Shown: positions 6,095 to 14,424 of the stretch, piece by piece | Position numbering within the stretch: position 1 is the first letter of the stretch | Layout: every line of letters starts with the position of its first letter | Virus record (IMG/VR): IMGVR_UViG_3300032092_001620 | Location: 1-26,353 of that record | DNA from: a virus | DNA: 26,353 nt | Strand: one strand, 5' to 3' | Notes under the pieces: generated by a model | Told to the model about the DNA's origin: nothing | The model's database searches: none | The model's input: the letters and a program-made list of their open reading frames with translations, nothing else | Made by a program: the position numbers and the translations under genes

Positions 6095-8652
6095 GTTATA
6101 GTTGTCCTATCGTTTCTAAATACGATGTATTTATCAGCGGAATACCCGGTGACAGAATCTATTATATATCTATCAATTACATAGTCTATTTGGCTAAAAT
6201 CAAAGTTTCTATTCTTAATATTCAGCAAAACATCATCAGCCATACCAGGTTTACAGTAGCAAAGCGGTATTGCCTTTACGTAATCTAATTCTTGTACTTC
6301 ACCGTCTTGAATAGTACGCATCCATAGCGGTAAGTAATTTCTTTCTTTTAACCCTAATTCTTTTATTCTTTTGCGCCAAATTGACACACTTGACGGAAAC
6401 TTGTATGCACTATAAGGATCTTCAGGAAATACATCTGAACGGTCTACAGTGGCACTAAATGGATCAGGAGCATTCCAATATTTTGTATCTAAATCAAACG
6501 GTCCGTTGTAGTATTGATTATTTTGATCCGTAGTAATAGCTCGTTGTGAGGGTGATGTATTAATCATACTTGGCAGATATTTCTTGCCTACTTCTAACGG
6601 ATCTATTACATCTATATAGATAACTTCGTAAACAACATCATTAGTTCCGGTGATTTTAGCTTTGGCTTTTTTAATGTCGCCTAATTTAAAACGTTTTTCT
6701 TTGTGATTTCTATTAATCACACTAACTGTTTGAGATGCTGATTTTGTTTCTATACCAGCAAACACTAACATTCTTAAATCAGTTTGTATACCAAAGTTTG
6801 CGTCACTGGGTCTATATATTGAATTGATAGTAAACACATTATTGTCAGTGATAAATGATCTAAACAAATCTCTTTGATTTTGTTTTAAGAATGGCTTAAC
6901 AGTTAGATTGCTGTAAAGTCTATCATTAGGAGTATCAATTGCAAGTGTAAATGTTCTTGAAACTGTACTGTAGTTGGTAATGTCTCTAGCTTCCACTGTG
7001 AATGTATATTCTTTGTCAAAGGTTGTCTCGTTAAAATCTAAAGTAAAATTGTTGTTATCAAATGTAATAATACCTGGTTCGGTTTGTGTACCGAATTGTC
7101 GAACCTTGCCAACAATCTCCCCGTCAAGATTTAATGTAAGTCCAGGCGGCAATGCACCTAAAGTTTTAACGTAAAGTATAACAGCATTTGCCAATGTTGT
7201 TTCAGCACTTAGTGACAGTGTGCTTATTAAGTTAGCTTGAATAGTTCCTAAAGATGTAGGAGTGACCCAGGTTATAATACTGTCTATTTCACCAATGATC
7301 TGTACACCAAACGTTCTTCTGGAATTGGCTCTTTCAAGTTTATCGCTATATCTAGTGGCTAGAATTGTAAATTCGTAACTTTTAGTTATGGCAGGCTGAT
7401 AAGGTAATACGCCAAACACTTCAGAACTTCCTGGATCAAATTGCATACCTGGAGGTATTTCACTAGTAGTTCCTAATGCAATCCATGTATCATTGGGAAT
7501 GGCTTTAGCTAACACTGGTGTAACTGTCAGCACAAATTCTGTCGAACTTACAGTTGATACATTAGTAATAGTGTAGATAGTTGAGTCAGCACCGTCAACA
7601 TAATTTTTAAGAGTGATCTTTTTACCCGTAGTTGGAGTTCCGCTAGCATCTTTTATTCTAATCAAGTTTCTAGTTATTTTATTTTCTGTACTTAATGTAG
7701 TAGATGCTCTTCCGGTAATCTTTGGATTTACATTTTCTAATTCGTAAGTAATAGGACCTAGTTCTATTCCTGTGTAGACATCTAATTTAAATGTTTGATA
7801 GTTATTAGCTCTCTTAGTTCCAAGATCTGACGCAGTTTCCCAAATAGGAGATCTAACATATGTGGTATCTACTGTATATGCACCCACACCTGCATAAAAA
7901 GAAATGTTGTCTGCTCTAAAATAATCATCACCGATGACATATATTTTAAATGTTCGTTCAACACTAGTGTCACCGTCAGTAACTACAACAATAAACTCGT
8001 AGTATCTATTGATCTTATTAGGCGTATAATTGATAAAACTATCGTACCCCGATTCTGGTTGGTATCCAAAATCGTATGCTACGTCGTCATATATAGTTGT
8101 ATCATATGCACCGTTACCTGCAGTCTCAGGTATTCCTAGTGCAGGTTGAATCCAACCTACAATTCTACCTGTTTCTGTTAAAATAAGACCAGGAGGTAAT
8201 TCTCCTAATTTTTTAAAATACTTTAAACTCTGCCCAGCAGACGTATCGAAATCTGTAGCCACTAGTTGGAAATCAATATATGTACTGTCAAGCACATAGT
8301 ATTGATCGGTATTTAACACAGCTAGACTTCCCGCTGCTGTTTGCCATATAGGAACGTCTGCACCTTCGACAGTTAGGAAAAATGTACGATCTGCAATTTG
8401 CTCTCCGTATTTTGCTCTAACAACAAATTCATAGTCTGTACTTCTAGGTACTTCGGCAGCAGTGCCAGTTATTTTATCTTCGACAATTCTCAAACCGTTA
8501 GGCAATCTTCCTGATATAACAGTAAATGTTAGATTAGTACTATCTTGGAACCCATTAGTGTAACTAACAGGCAGATCCTGATTTATAATAGTGCGTTCTT
8601 GGATAGTATTGAACCTATAACCAGATCGTTCAGTCCAGATAGATAATGCCAT
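6091..8652 (-). CDS. Large Ig-like (He_PIG) virion protein, 853 residues
   Basis: The protein has four copies of the 'LPPGL...G.I.G...' pattern of putative Ig (He_PIG) domains: LPNGL (50-54), LPPGL (152-156), IPPGM (399-403) and LPPGL (501-505). Each is followed by a strand such as YEFVVRA, YEFTILAT or YTFTVEARD. Residues from about 580 to 853 form a different, mixed domain containing WRKRIKELGLKERNYLPLWMRT and a Cys pair (LCYCKPG). There is no signal peptide, as expected for a virion protein. It probably forms part of the baseplate or fibre attachment. The ATG at 8652 has AAGGA 7 bases upstream and overlaps the protease stop by 1 base, so the two are coupled. Confidence 0.85.
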   Translation of the reverse strand: MALSIWTERSGYRFNTIQERTIINQDLPVSYTNGFQDSTNLTFTVISGRLPNGLRIVEDKITGTAAEVPRSTDYEFVVRAKYGEQIADRTFFLTVEGADVPIWQTAAGSLAVLNTDQYYVLDSTYIDFQLVATDFDTSAGQSLKYFKKLGELPPGLILTETGRIVGWIQPALGIPETAGNGAYDTTIYDDVAYDFGYQPESGYDSFINYTPNKINRYYEFIVVVTDGDTSVERTFKIYVIGDDYFRADNISFYAGVGAYTVDTTYVRSPIWETASDLGTKRANNYQTFKLDVYTGIELGPITYELENVNPKITGRASTTLSTENKITRNLIRIKDASGTPTTGKKITLKNYVDGADSTIYTITNVSTVSSTEFVLTVTPVLAKAIPNDTWIALGTTSEIPPGMQFDPGSSEVFGVLPYQPAITKSYEFTILATRYSDKLERANSRRTFGVQIIGEIDSIITWVTPTSLGTIQANLISTLSLSAETTLANAVILYVKTLGALPPGLTLNLDGEIVGKVRQFGTQTEPGIITFDNNNFTLDFNETTFDKEYTFTVEARDITNYSTVSRTFTLAIDTPNDRLYSNLTVKPFLKQNQRDLFRSFITDNNVFTINSIYRPSDANFGIQTDLRMLVFAGIETKSASQTVSVINRNHKEKRFKLGDIKKAKAKITGTNDVVYEVIYIDVIDPLEVGKKYLPSMINTSPSQRAITTDQNNQYYNGPFDLDTKYWNAPDPFSATVDRSDVFPEDPYSAYKFPSSVSIWRKRIKELGLKERNYLPLWMRTIQDGEVQELDYVKAIPLCYCKPGMADDVLLNIKNRNFDFSQIDYVIDRYIIDSVTGYSADKYIVFRNDRTTIT
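6128..6135 (-). promoter_or_regulatory. T4-late-like promoter element GATAAATA
   Basis: The minus strand reads CTGATAAATACAT inside the last codons of the Ig-like protein gene. With a start about 6 bases downstream, the leader to the ATG at 6094 would be about 27 bases. It also encodes Asp-Lys-Tyr, so chance is possible. Confidence 0.35.
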
Positions 8653-11309
8653 TACAGAGTCCTTCTAATTCTTCTTCTTGGGTAAACTGCCCCAGTTGCT
8701 GGTCTAGGTTGGTAATTTAATTTAGGAAACGTATTTCCTGACGTTGCTCGTTCTTTATTATAATATAAAAATAAATTAGCAGAACCTTGTAGATCCTGAC
8801 CGTTAGTAGGGCCGTTCGAGTTGGTAGTTATTTGATTGGCTTTTGCATGTCCTAGTATATAGGCTTTGGCCTGTACTTGATTCATATAAGGATATGTTTC
8901 TAACGCACACGCAAGTACTCCACATACTTGCGGGCTTGCCATACTAGTGCCACTGAACTTGCCAATAAAATAACTTCCATTCCTAGAATCACCGATGCCG
9001 CTAGGTAGTGCGCTGACAATATGCGTACCGGGTGCATACAGGTCAACTCCTGGGCCGCAGTCACTATATTGTACCTTTTGATCTGTAGATATAGAGTCAA
9101 TTGATCCTACACATATTGCCGGAAGTTCAAATTGTCCTGTTGTAGAATTGTCATTTGCTGTTGGGCTAGTTCCTCTCATATAGAAATAAGGTTGTGCTAC
9201 ACTATCGGGATATCTAGTAGCCATTTCAAAAGTGTTGTTCCAATCTAGTCCACCTGGCACATCATGTTTCCATCGACCGTTACCAGCAGCACCGACCATA
9301 ATAATACCTTCGGCGTATAAGTCTTCAATATCTACATCTGATGCAGCTACTCTAGCAGGAATACGCTGACCACTGATAAATCCCCACGCATTTAATTGTT
9401 CAGTAGTAAATGCGCCAGTTGTCTTTCTAGAATTTACACCTACTTGCAAATCAATTTGAGTTGGAGTAGCTTCATAAAACACGTACTCACATACCATATT
9501 TGGTGAACCTAATATACCAGAAGTACCTGCAGCACCTTCCATTCTTATATTAAATGTTCTGCTCCCTGCAGTGCCTTGTGTAGTGTAATAAATTCTCTGT
9601 ACACTGTTATCGGCAGCACTCCACATGATCTTAGGAAGATTAGGAGAACTTTGATTAACAGTTGACCATACTGTAGAACCTGCTCCAAATGTTAGGTAGA
9701 AGTTTGTGCTAGGATATACTTCATTATAAGTAGTTCCGAGATATGTAATAGGAAACGGTAATGCCAGTGTCCAGTACCCGTCATCATTATTACCAACTGT
9801 TGGCGTAGTTGAGGATGTCCATCCCGTTGGTGTAGATAGTGAGTTTGTTATGCTACTAACAGATGCAGTAGCCGGTGTGCTTTCTGTTACTACTGTTAAA
9901 CTCAATGCAGTTCCAAACAGTACCGACCCAGCACCGCTAATATCGATAGTATTATTAAATATGATAGTATACACTGCTGCATTAGGTAAGTTAATAGTTT
10001 CTCGAATGTCAGTTTCTAACGTACCACCATTTGTTGTTGAACCTGCATCTTCAGTATATGTTGCTACAGCGGTTACACCTTGTGTAATAACAATAGAACT
10101 ACTTAATGACATTGAGCCCGAAACAGCATCCATTGCAACATTATTAATCAAATCTAAGTCAGCTGGTCCTTGTACTGTAATGGTATAACTTGCATTAGGC
10201 TGTGATAGTTCAATAAAATATGCCTGTTCTCCAGTTTGCGTCCATGAGGCCGGTTTAGTTAAGATGCTACCGCCTGGCGCCGTATAAGGCCCAGTAGTTG
10301 TTATCCTGTTCCCGGCATTTTCAAATCCAACTAGGGTTGCTAATCTTGCATTAGAAGTACATACTCCGCTGAATCCTGTGTAAACGGTTGACCCTGCAGG
10401 AGTGTATCTAGTTCCTCTATAGGTTACGGCGGTAATATCAGTTAATGACCATTCGCTAGGAAAAATACTTTGTCCCCAACTGTTGTTAACAATAGTAGGA
10501 TTTTTTCTTCCTAAGGCAGGGTTTGATGCTTTATTTCTGTGAAATGCACGAATGTAATCAAATACATAACTAAAGTTTCCAGGATTACCAGTATCGTAGT
10601 ATAAGTTATAAATGTTTGCGCTACGTGCCCAACCTTGTGTATTACCTGCAACTGTTCCGGCAACGTGTGTTCCGTGATCCCCGACACCGTAAGAATATGT
10701 ACCGTTAGCGCCGTTGCCTATCTCTGCACTATGTTGAAACCAATTGTATTGAATAGCTCTAGAACCTCCAGTTCCGTCGGCGTTTACTGCATACTCTGGA
10801 TGATTCCATACAATACCATTAGTATCACAAATCACCACATCGACATTATTACCTGTTTCAGTTAGCGTTATAGTGCCAGTCTGTGCAGCAGTGCCCGTGC
10901 CGTCACCTTCGTACCCTGTACCTCCCCAGCCTGATCTCTGAGTACCTTCGGCACATCTTAACAGCCCCCAATTTTTCATGGTTCCACTAGTGCTAGGTGA
11001 CTTGTCCCAAGCTGTACTAGTTTGCTCAACAGCAGTTGTTCCTGCTTGGATACCTAAATAGTATGGAGCAATTGAAATTGTTTTAATTCGTGGATCTTTT
11101 CTTAATTCTTCTACTTCTAACTCAGTTAAAAAATAATGAGTATTTCTACTAGTAGTTCTACGGTGTAGACAATCTACACTTCTTAGTAAATCTATATTAG
11201 GCGGGCTTTTCCCTTCGGTTTCTAAATCAGCATATAAGCTATCTAAATCTTCGAAGTTATTAACAGTTACAATATATTCTTTTCTTTTAATGTAATCTGA
11301 TATAGACAT
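8652..11309 (-). CDS. Subtilisin-family (S8) serine protease with large insertion, 885 residues
   Basis: All subtilisin active-site motifs are present: Asp162 in VVICDTNG, His212 in DHGTHVAGTVAG, oxyanion Asn677 in VGAAGNG and Ser789 in FSGTSMASP. NNSWG at 275-279 is also family-typical. Between NNSWG and AAGN lies an insertion of roughly 350 residues, beta-rich, with a segment (DDGYWTLALPFPITYLG, about 509-525) like modules in phage fibres. No signal peptide is seen, and residues 1-100 may be a propeptide-like domain. Sitting between two structural genes with 1-base spacing, it is probably carried in the virion or used in its maturation. Its target, whether host surface protein or phage fibre, is unknown. 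Confidence 0.9.
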   Translation of the reverse strand: MSISDYIKRKEYIVTVNNFEDLDSLYADLETEGKSPPNIDLLRSVDCLHRRTTSRNTHYFLTELEVEELRKDPRIKTISIAPYYLGIQAGTTAVEQTSTAWDKSPSTSGTMKNWGLLRCAEGTQRSGWGGTGYEGDGTGTAAQTGTITLTETGNNVDVVICDTNGIVWNHPEYAVNADGTGGSRAIQYNWFQHSAEIGNGANGTYSYGVGDHGTHVAGTVAGNTQGWARSANIYNLYYDTGNPGNFSYVFDYIRAFHRNKASNPALGRKNPTIVNNSWGQSIFPSEWSLTDITAVTYRGTRYTPAGSTVYTGFSGVCTSNARLATLVGFENAGNRITTTGPYTAPGGSILTKPASWTQTGEQAYFIELSQPNASYTITVQGPADLDLINNVAMDAVSGSMSLSSSIVITQGVTAVATYTEDAGSTTNGGTLETDIRETINLPNAAVYTIIFNNTIDISGAGSVLFGTALSLTVVTESTPATASVSSITNSLSTPTGWTSSTTPTVGNNDDGYWTLALPFPITYLGTTYNEVYPSTNFYLTFGAGSTVWSTVNQSSPNLPKIMWSAADNSVQRIYYTTQGTAGSRTFNIRMEGAAGTSGILGSPNMVCEYVFYEATPTQIDLQVGVNSRKTTGAFTTEQLNAWGFISGQRIPARVAASDVDIEDLYAEGIIMVGAAGNGRWKHDVPGGLDWNNTFEMATRYPDSVAQPYFYMRGTSPTANDNSTTGQFELPAICVGSIDSISTDQKVQYSDCGPGVDLYAPGTHIVSALPSGIGDSRNGSYFIGKFSGTSMASPQVCGVLACALETYPYMNQVQAKAYILGHAKANQITTNSNGPTNGQDLQGSANLFLYYNKERATSGNTFPKLNYQPRPATGAVYPRRRIRRTL

Positions 11310-11310
11310 G

Positions 11311-13119
11311 TTATGCCTCTAGTTGTACGACAACAAGTGTTACAGTGACAGTAGAAGTACTACCTGATTTATTAGTTACTCTAACAGGAATGTTAGTAGT
11401 CGGAGTACCTTCGTTGTTAAAACCAAATGCTCCCGGACTAATTAAAATTGTACTAGCACCTGTAGTAATAACTTCAGCAATGACTCCGGCTCCTGGCGCA
11501 GGATCTACGCCTTCTAGTCTACTGGCATCAGCAGTTCTACTTGTAGAATCGGTATATAATCTTACCCATGATGCAACGCTAGTTTGAATTTTATAAAGCA
11601 TGTAGCCTTTAAATCCAGTAATATCTATGTTGCCAGATGCATTACTGGCTAACGATGCTGATGTTCCGGCAACACTTGCCCTGCTAGACAATCCACTACC
11701 TGCTCCAGGAATCTGCCAAGAACTAGGTCCATATATTTTTATAGAATTTGCAGTTGAGTCATAATACATCATTCCGGATACAGGTGATGCACCAACTGCA
11801 GAATTAGCAGTAGCTTCGCTAGCATACGATGGTAGCTGAAGTACACTCATTAATTGTAAAGCAAAATTTCCGTCGGTAGCTATTTGTCGACTAGTAATAC
11901 TAATACCTTCAATGGCTACATTACCAATACCATTTGATCTAATGGTAATTGATTGATTACTGGAAGTTGATGTAATTAGGCCATCTTGACTTAGAGTCAT
12001 TCCACCTACGGATAAACTGAAATTATTTCCTATGTTAATGTTACTCAACACAGACATTGTCGATTCGCTAAGTGCCTGTATGCTATTGACTCGCCATACA
12101 CCTTGTGATGTTAATACTGCTTTTTCTGATAATACACCTGCTGTATTACGAGTATCAAAAGCAAGTTCGCCCGGAACTATTCCTAGTGACACAGCTCCAG
12201 AAACTCTAGCAGTTATACTACCGATTGATACTCTATTGGTACCGTCGTGACCTATAAAATTTAAATCAGCAATATCGTCTCCGTTAGCAACAGCAGCTAT
12301 TGCGAGACCAGTACCTCTTGTTCTTAAAAAATTTAAATTTACTGCATCAGCGGTTGCATGATGTTGTGCAAAAGTAAGCCCACTACCAAACGCACTAGAG
12401 TATGAATTTCTAACAATATATACATTACCGTCAACTAGGGTAGTGTTATTTCCAAAACTAGTAGTTGTCGTTGGGCTAATATTTAATTCACCTGTTTTTG
12501 TAATATTACCATTAGGATTAATTGTTAAACTAGTGTGTAATATAATGTCGCCATTTCCAGCTGGATCTATATTAATATCTCCATTACCTGTAGAAACAAT
12601 ACTGAAACCGTTGACATCTAATGCACCGCCTAGCTGCGGTGTTGTATCGTTGACAATATCAGTGAGTCCGCCACCGCCACTGACTGTTCCCGGTTTCCAT
12701 TGACTTGTTCCGCTGTTCCAAACAAGAGATTGACCGTTAGTGGGAGGAGTCGTTGAAGTATCAACATCTGCTAGAGCATTGATACTAGATGTAGTGTAAA
12801 CTCCGTTAGTAACTGTGCTTGCATTTCCACTAACATCGCCTGTAACATTTCCAACAAACGGATTGTTTGCTGCCACGGTAATAACGTTACCATCATAGCT
12901 GACTGTTAAATTTGTTCCTGCAGCAATAGTTCTAAATTGTAATGCACCACCATTTGCAGTTTTAAACACTGGTGCTCCTGCACCTAAGTTAGTTCCGGAT
13001 ATTACTGCAAAAGTGTCTATATAGTCAAAATTGTCATTAACTTTAGTAAACGCAGCCCGTAGATCGTCTCCTGTACCATCGTTTGCATAAGTTCCTAGAT
13101 TAATATTTTGTATGGCCAT
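11311..13119 (-). CDS. Fibre-like virion protein, 602 residues
   Basis: Begins with the shared motif GTYANDGTGDDLRAAF and KVNDNF within residues 9-33, seen at the start of the two larger fibre-like proteins. The body is low in Cys and Trp and rich in Thr, Ser, Asn and Gly, with phrases such as GNGDINIDPAGNGDIIL that recur in marine phage fibres. The C-terminal 120 residues form a distinct beta domain (GFKGYMLYKIQTSVASWVRL) that could be a binding tip. The ATG at 13119 has a GAGAGTGAGA purine tract just before it and a late-promoter-like AGCTAAATA about 20 bases upstream. The stop is followed after one base by the protease ATG, so both are likely co-expressed late. Confidence 0.82.
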   Translation of the reverse strand: MAIQNINLGTYANDGTGDDLRAAFTKVNDNFDYIDTFAVISGTNLGAGAPVFKTANGGALQFRTIAAGTNLTVSYDGNVITVAANNPFVGNVTGDVSGNASTVTNGVYTTSSINALADVDTSTTPPTNGQSLVWNSGTSQWKPGTVSGGGGLTDIVNDTTPQLGGALDVNGFSIVSTGNGDINIDPAGNGDIILHTSLTINPNGNITKTGELNISPTTTTSFGNNTTLVDGNVYIVRNSYSSAFGSGLTFAQHHATADAVNLNFLRTRGTGLAIAAVANGDDIADLNFIGHDGTNRVSIGSITARVSGAVSLGIVPGELAFDTRNTAGVLSEKAVLTSQGVWRVNSIQALSESTMSVLSNINIGNNFSLSVGGMTLSQDGLITSTSSNQSITIRSNGIGNVAIEGISITSRQIATDGNFALQLMSVLQLPSYASEATANSAVGASPVSGMMYYDSTANSIKIYGPSSWQIPGAGSGLSSRASVAGTSASLASNASGNIDITGFKGYMLYKIQTSVASWVRLYTDSTSRTADASRLEGVDPAPGAGVIAEVITTGASTILISPGAFGFNNEGTPTTNIPVRVTNKSGSTSTVTVTLVVVQLEA

Positions 13120-13138
13120 ATCTCACTCTCATTTACTA

Positions 13139-13147
13139 TATTTAGCT
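13139..13147 (-). promoter_or_regulatory. T4-late-like promoter element AGCTAAATA
   Basis: Minus-strand ACCAGCTAAATATAG overlaps the stop codon of the desaturase gene. Start about 6 bases downstream would leave a leader of about 14 bases to ATG 13119. The wider word CCAGCTAAATA is identical to that before the gene at 1295. Confidence 0.55.
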
Positions 13148-13852
13148 GGTTCTAACTTTTGCTAAACCTAGCATACTTAAAGTGCGTATATAAAACCAAC
13201 CTATGTCAAATTCCCAGGATTTTACACTTAACTTTGCACTAGCTGGTGCTAGGTGATGATTGTTGTGCAATTCTTCTCCACCAATAATAATACCCCAAGG
13301 TACAATGTTCTTGCTAGAATCTTTAGTTTCTCCATTGCGATATCCCCACCAATGCCCAATACCGTTGACAACACCTGCTGCCCAGAATGGTATCCATAAC
13401 ATTTGAATACCCCACACAATTAAGCCCCATGGTCCAAAGAACACAAGATCTATGATCAACATTAGAAGAATACCAAGGCGGCAGTGTGGAGTATAAAGTT
13501 TGCGTTCAATCCAGTCATCCGGAGTACCTTTACCGTATTCTATAGTCATACGTGCATCTTTTGCCGCTAGATAATAGTAGTAAACGCCCCTGAAGAATAT
13601 ATTTTTAATACCGTATGTAACTGGACTATGAGGATCACTATCTTGATCTGTAAATCTATGATGCTTACGATGTATAGCGACCCACTGTTTAGTAATCATA
13701 CCAGTAGTTAGCCACAGCCAGAAACGCATGGTATGTGCAACTATTGGGTTAAACTCCACTGCTCTGTGTGCTTGGCTGCGATGCAGATACAGAGTAACGC
13801 AGGCGATAGTAATGTGGGTAAGTAGTAGTGTTATTAAAATTATAGTCATCAT
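13142..13852 (-). CDS. Fatty-acid desaturase (acyl-CoA delta-9 type)
   Basis: Membrane di-iron desaturase that introduces a double bond into a fatty acyl chain using O2 and electrons from a carrier. All three histidine boxes are intact: HRSQAH (24-29), HRKHH (61-65) and HNNHH (196-200), plus NGIGHWWG (163-170), typical of the delta-9 acyl-CoA group. Hydrophobic segments lie at about 2-22, 40-58 and 126-165. At 236 residues it is shorter than most bacterial members but complete in motifs. It lies inside the fibre block, after a terminator and before the 602-residue fibre gene. It probably alters host membrane unsaturation during infection; substrate and timing are inference. The ribosome site is weak (GTAGG). 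Confidence 0.92.
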   Translation of the reverse strand: MMTIILITLLLTHITIACVTLYLHRSQAHRAVEFNPIVAHTMRFWLWLTTGMITKQWVAIHRKHHRFTDQDSDPHSPVTYGIKNIFFRGVYYYYLAAKDARMTIEYGKGTPDDWIERKLYTPHCRLGILLMLIIDLVFFGPWGLIVWGIQMLWIPFWAAGVVNGIGHWWGYRNGETKDSSKNIVPWGIIIGGEELHNNHHLAPASAKLSVKSWEFDIGWFYIRTLSMLGLAKVRTS

Positions 13853-13887
13853 GTATTTAACCTACAAATATTCCATGAGTATATACA

Positions 13888-13923
13888 GAAAAAAATATCG
13901 CACTTTAGATAAGGTGCGATATT
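13888..13923 (-). terminator. Rho-independent terminator after the fibre module
   Basis: Stem 13894-13906 (AATATCGCACTTT) pairs with 13911-13923 (AAGGTGCGATATT) over a 4-base loop: 13 pairs with one G-T. On the minus strand a run of 7 T follows immediately. It lies about 110 bases after the 130-residue gene and about 36 bases before the desaturase ATG. Confidence 0.88.
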
Positions 13924-14030
13924 GGTGTTAAATTACGTGGTAAGGTATTAAAACTAACTATCAGATCCGACCCTATTATAGAATGATATCACGCTCTCTT
14001 TAGTATATTTACCGTTCTGTTAGTATCCAA

Positions 14031-14423
14031 TTATGCAGGAGTTTTGCAAACTAAAAAATTGAATTGATTACTATTTGCAGTTCCAACATTAGCCCCTGTA
14101 AAAAAATTAACCACACGCCCAGACTCTGAAGTCCAAATATTGTAAGCATGACTTGAAAATACCCACCCATAAACACTTTGAGCATCAGCATAACTTAGCA
14201 CTGCTGTGAGACTTTGAAGTTCCGCAACAGTAGCGGTTCGCCATGTGCCTGCTGAAAAGCCTAGGCCTGTGAAGTTTGCGGCGTGGGTTTGAGCCTCTGC
14301 ATAAGTTCCACCAGTGGTCATAGGAGCCCATGTCAAGCCAGCTAGAGTAACATAGCCTGCTGGCAGTAGTGAGAGGCGTCGTCGACGACCAAACTTGAAT
14401 GAACCGGTGAATGAACTCAACAT
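14031..14423 (-). CDS. Small DUF1566-like / lectin-like virion protein, 130 residues
   Basis: After a short basic N-terminus (KFGRRRRL), the pattern LTWAPM, then TYAEAQTHAANF, WRTATVAELQSL, WVFSSHAYNIWTSESG and a closing FNFLVCKTPA resembles DUF1566/Lcl and C-type-lectin-fold domains. In that fold a conserved Trp-Arg loop is followed by an ELxxL helix and a W-T-S strand. I placed the start at 14423, one base after the preceding stop, because CAGGA lies 7 bases upstream; a start at 14468 would overlap the fibre gene. It directly follows the 593-residue fibre-like gene, so it may be a receptor-binding tip or a fibre chaperone. The DNA is clearly richer in G+C than the flanks. Fold assignment is tentative. 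Confidence 0.72.
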   Translation of the reverse strand: MLSSFTGSFKFGRRRRLSLLPAGYVTLAGLTWAPMTTGGTYAEAQTHAANFTGLGFSAGTWRTATVAELQSLTAVLSYADAQSVYGWVFSSHAYNIWTSESGRVVNFFTGANVGTANSNQFNFLVCKTPA

Positions 14424-14424
14424 G

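Noticed and set aside
13854-13862. Late-promoter-like GGTTAAATA just before the desaturase start
   Set aside because: The expected transcription start would fall on the start codon itself, leaving no room for the ribosome site.
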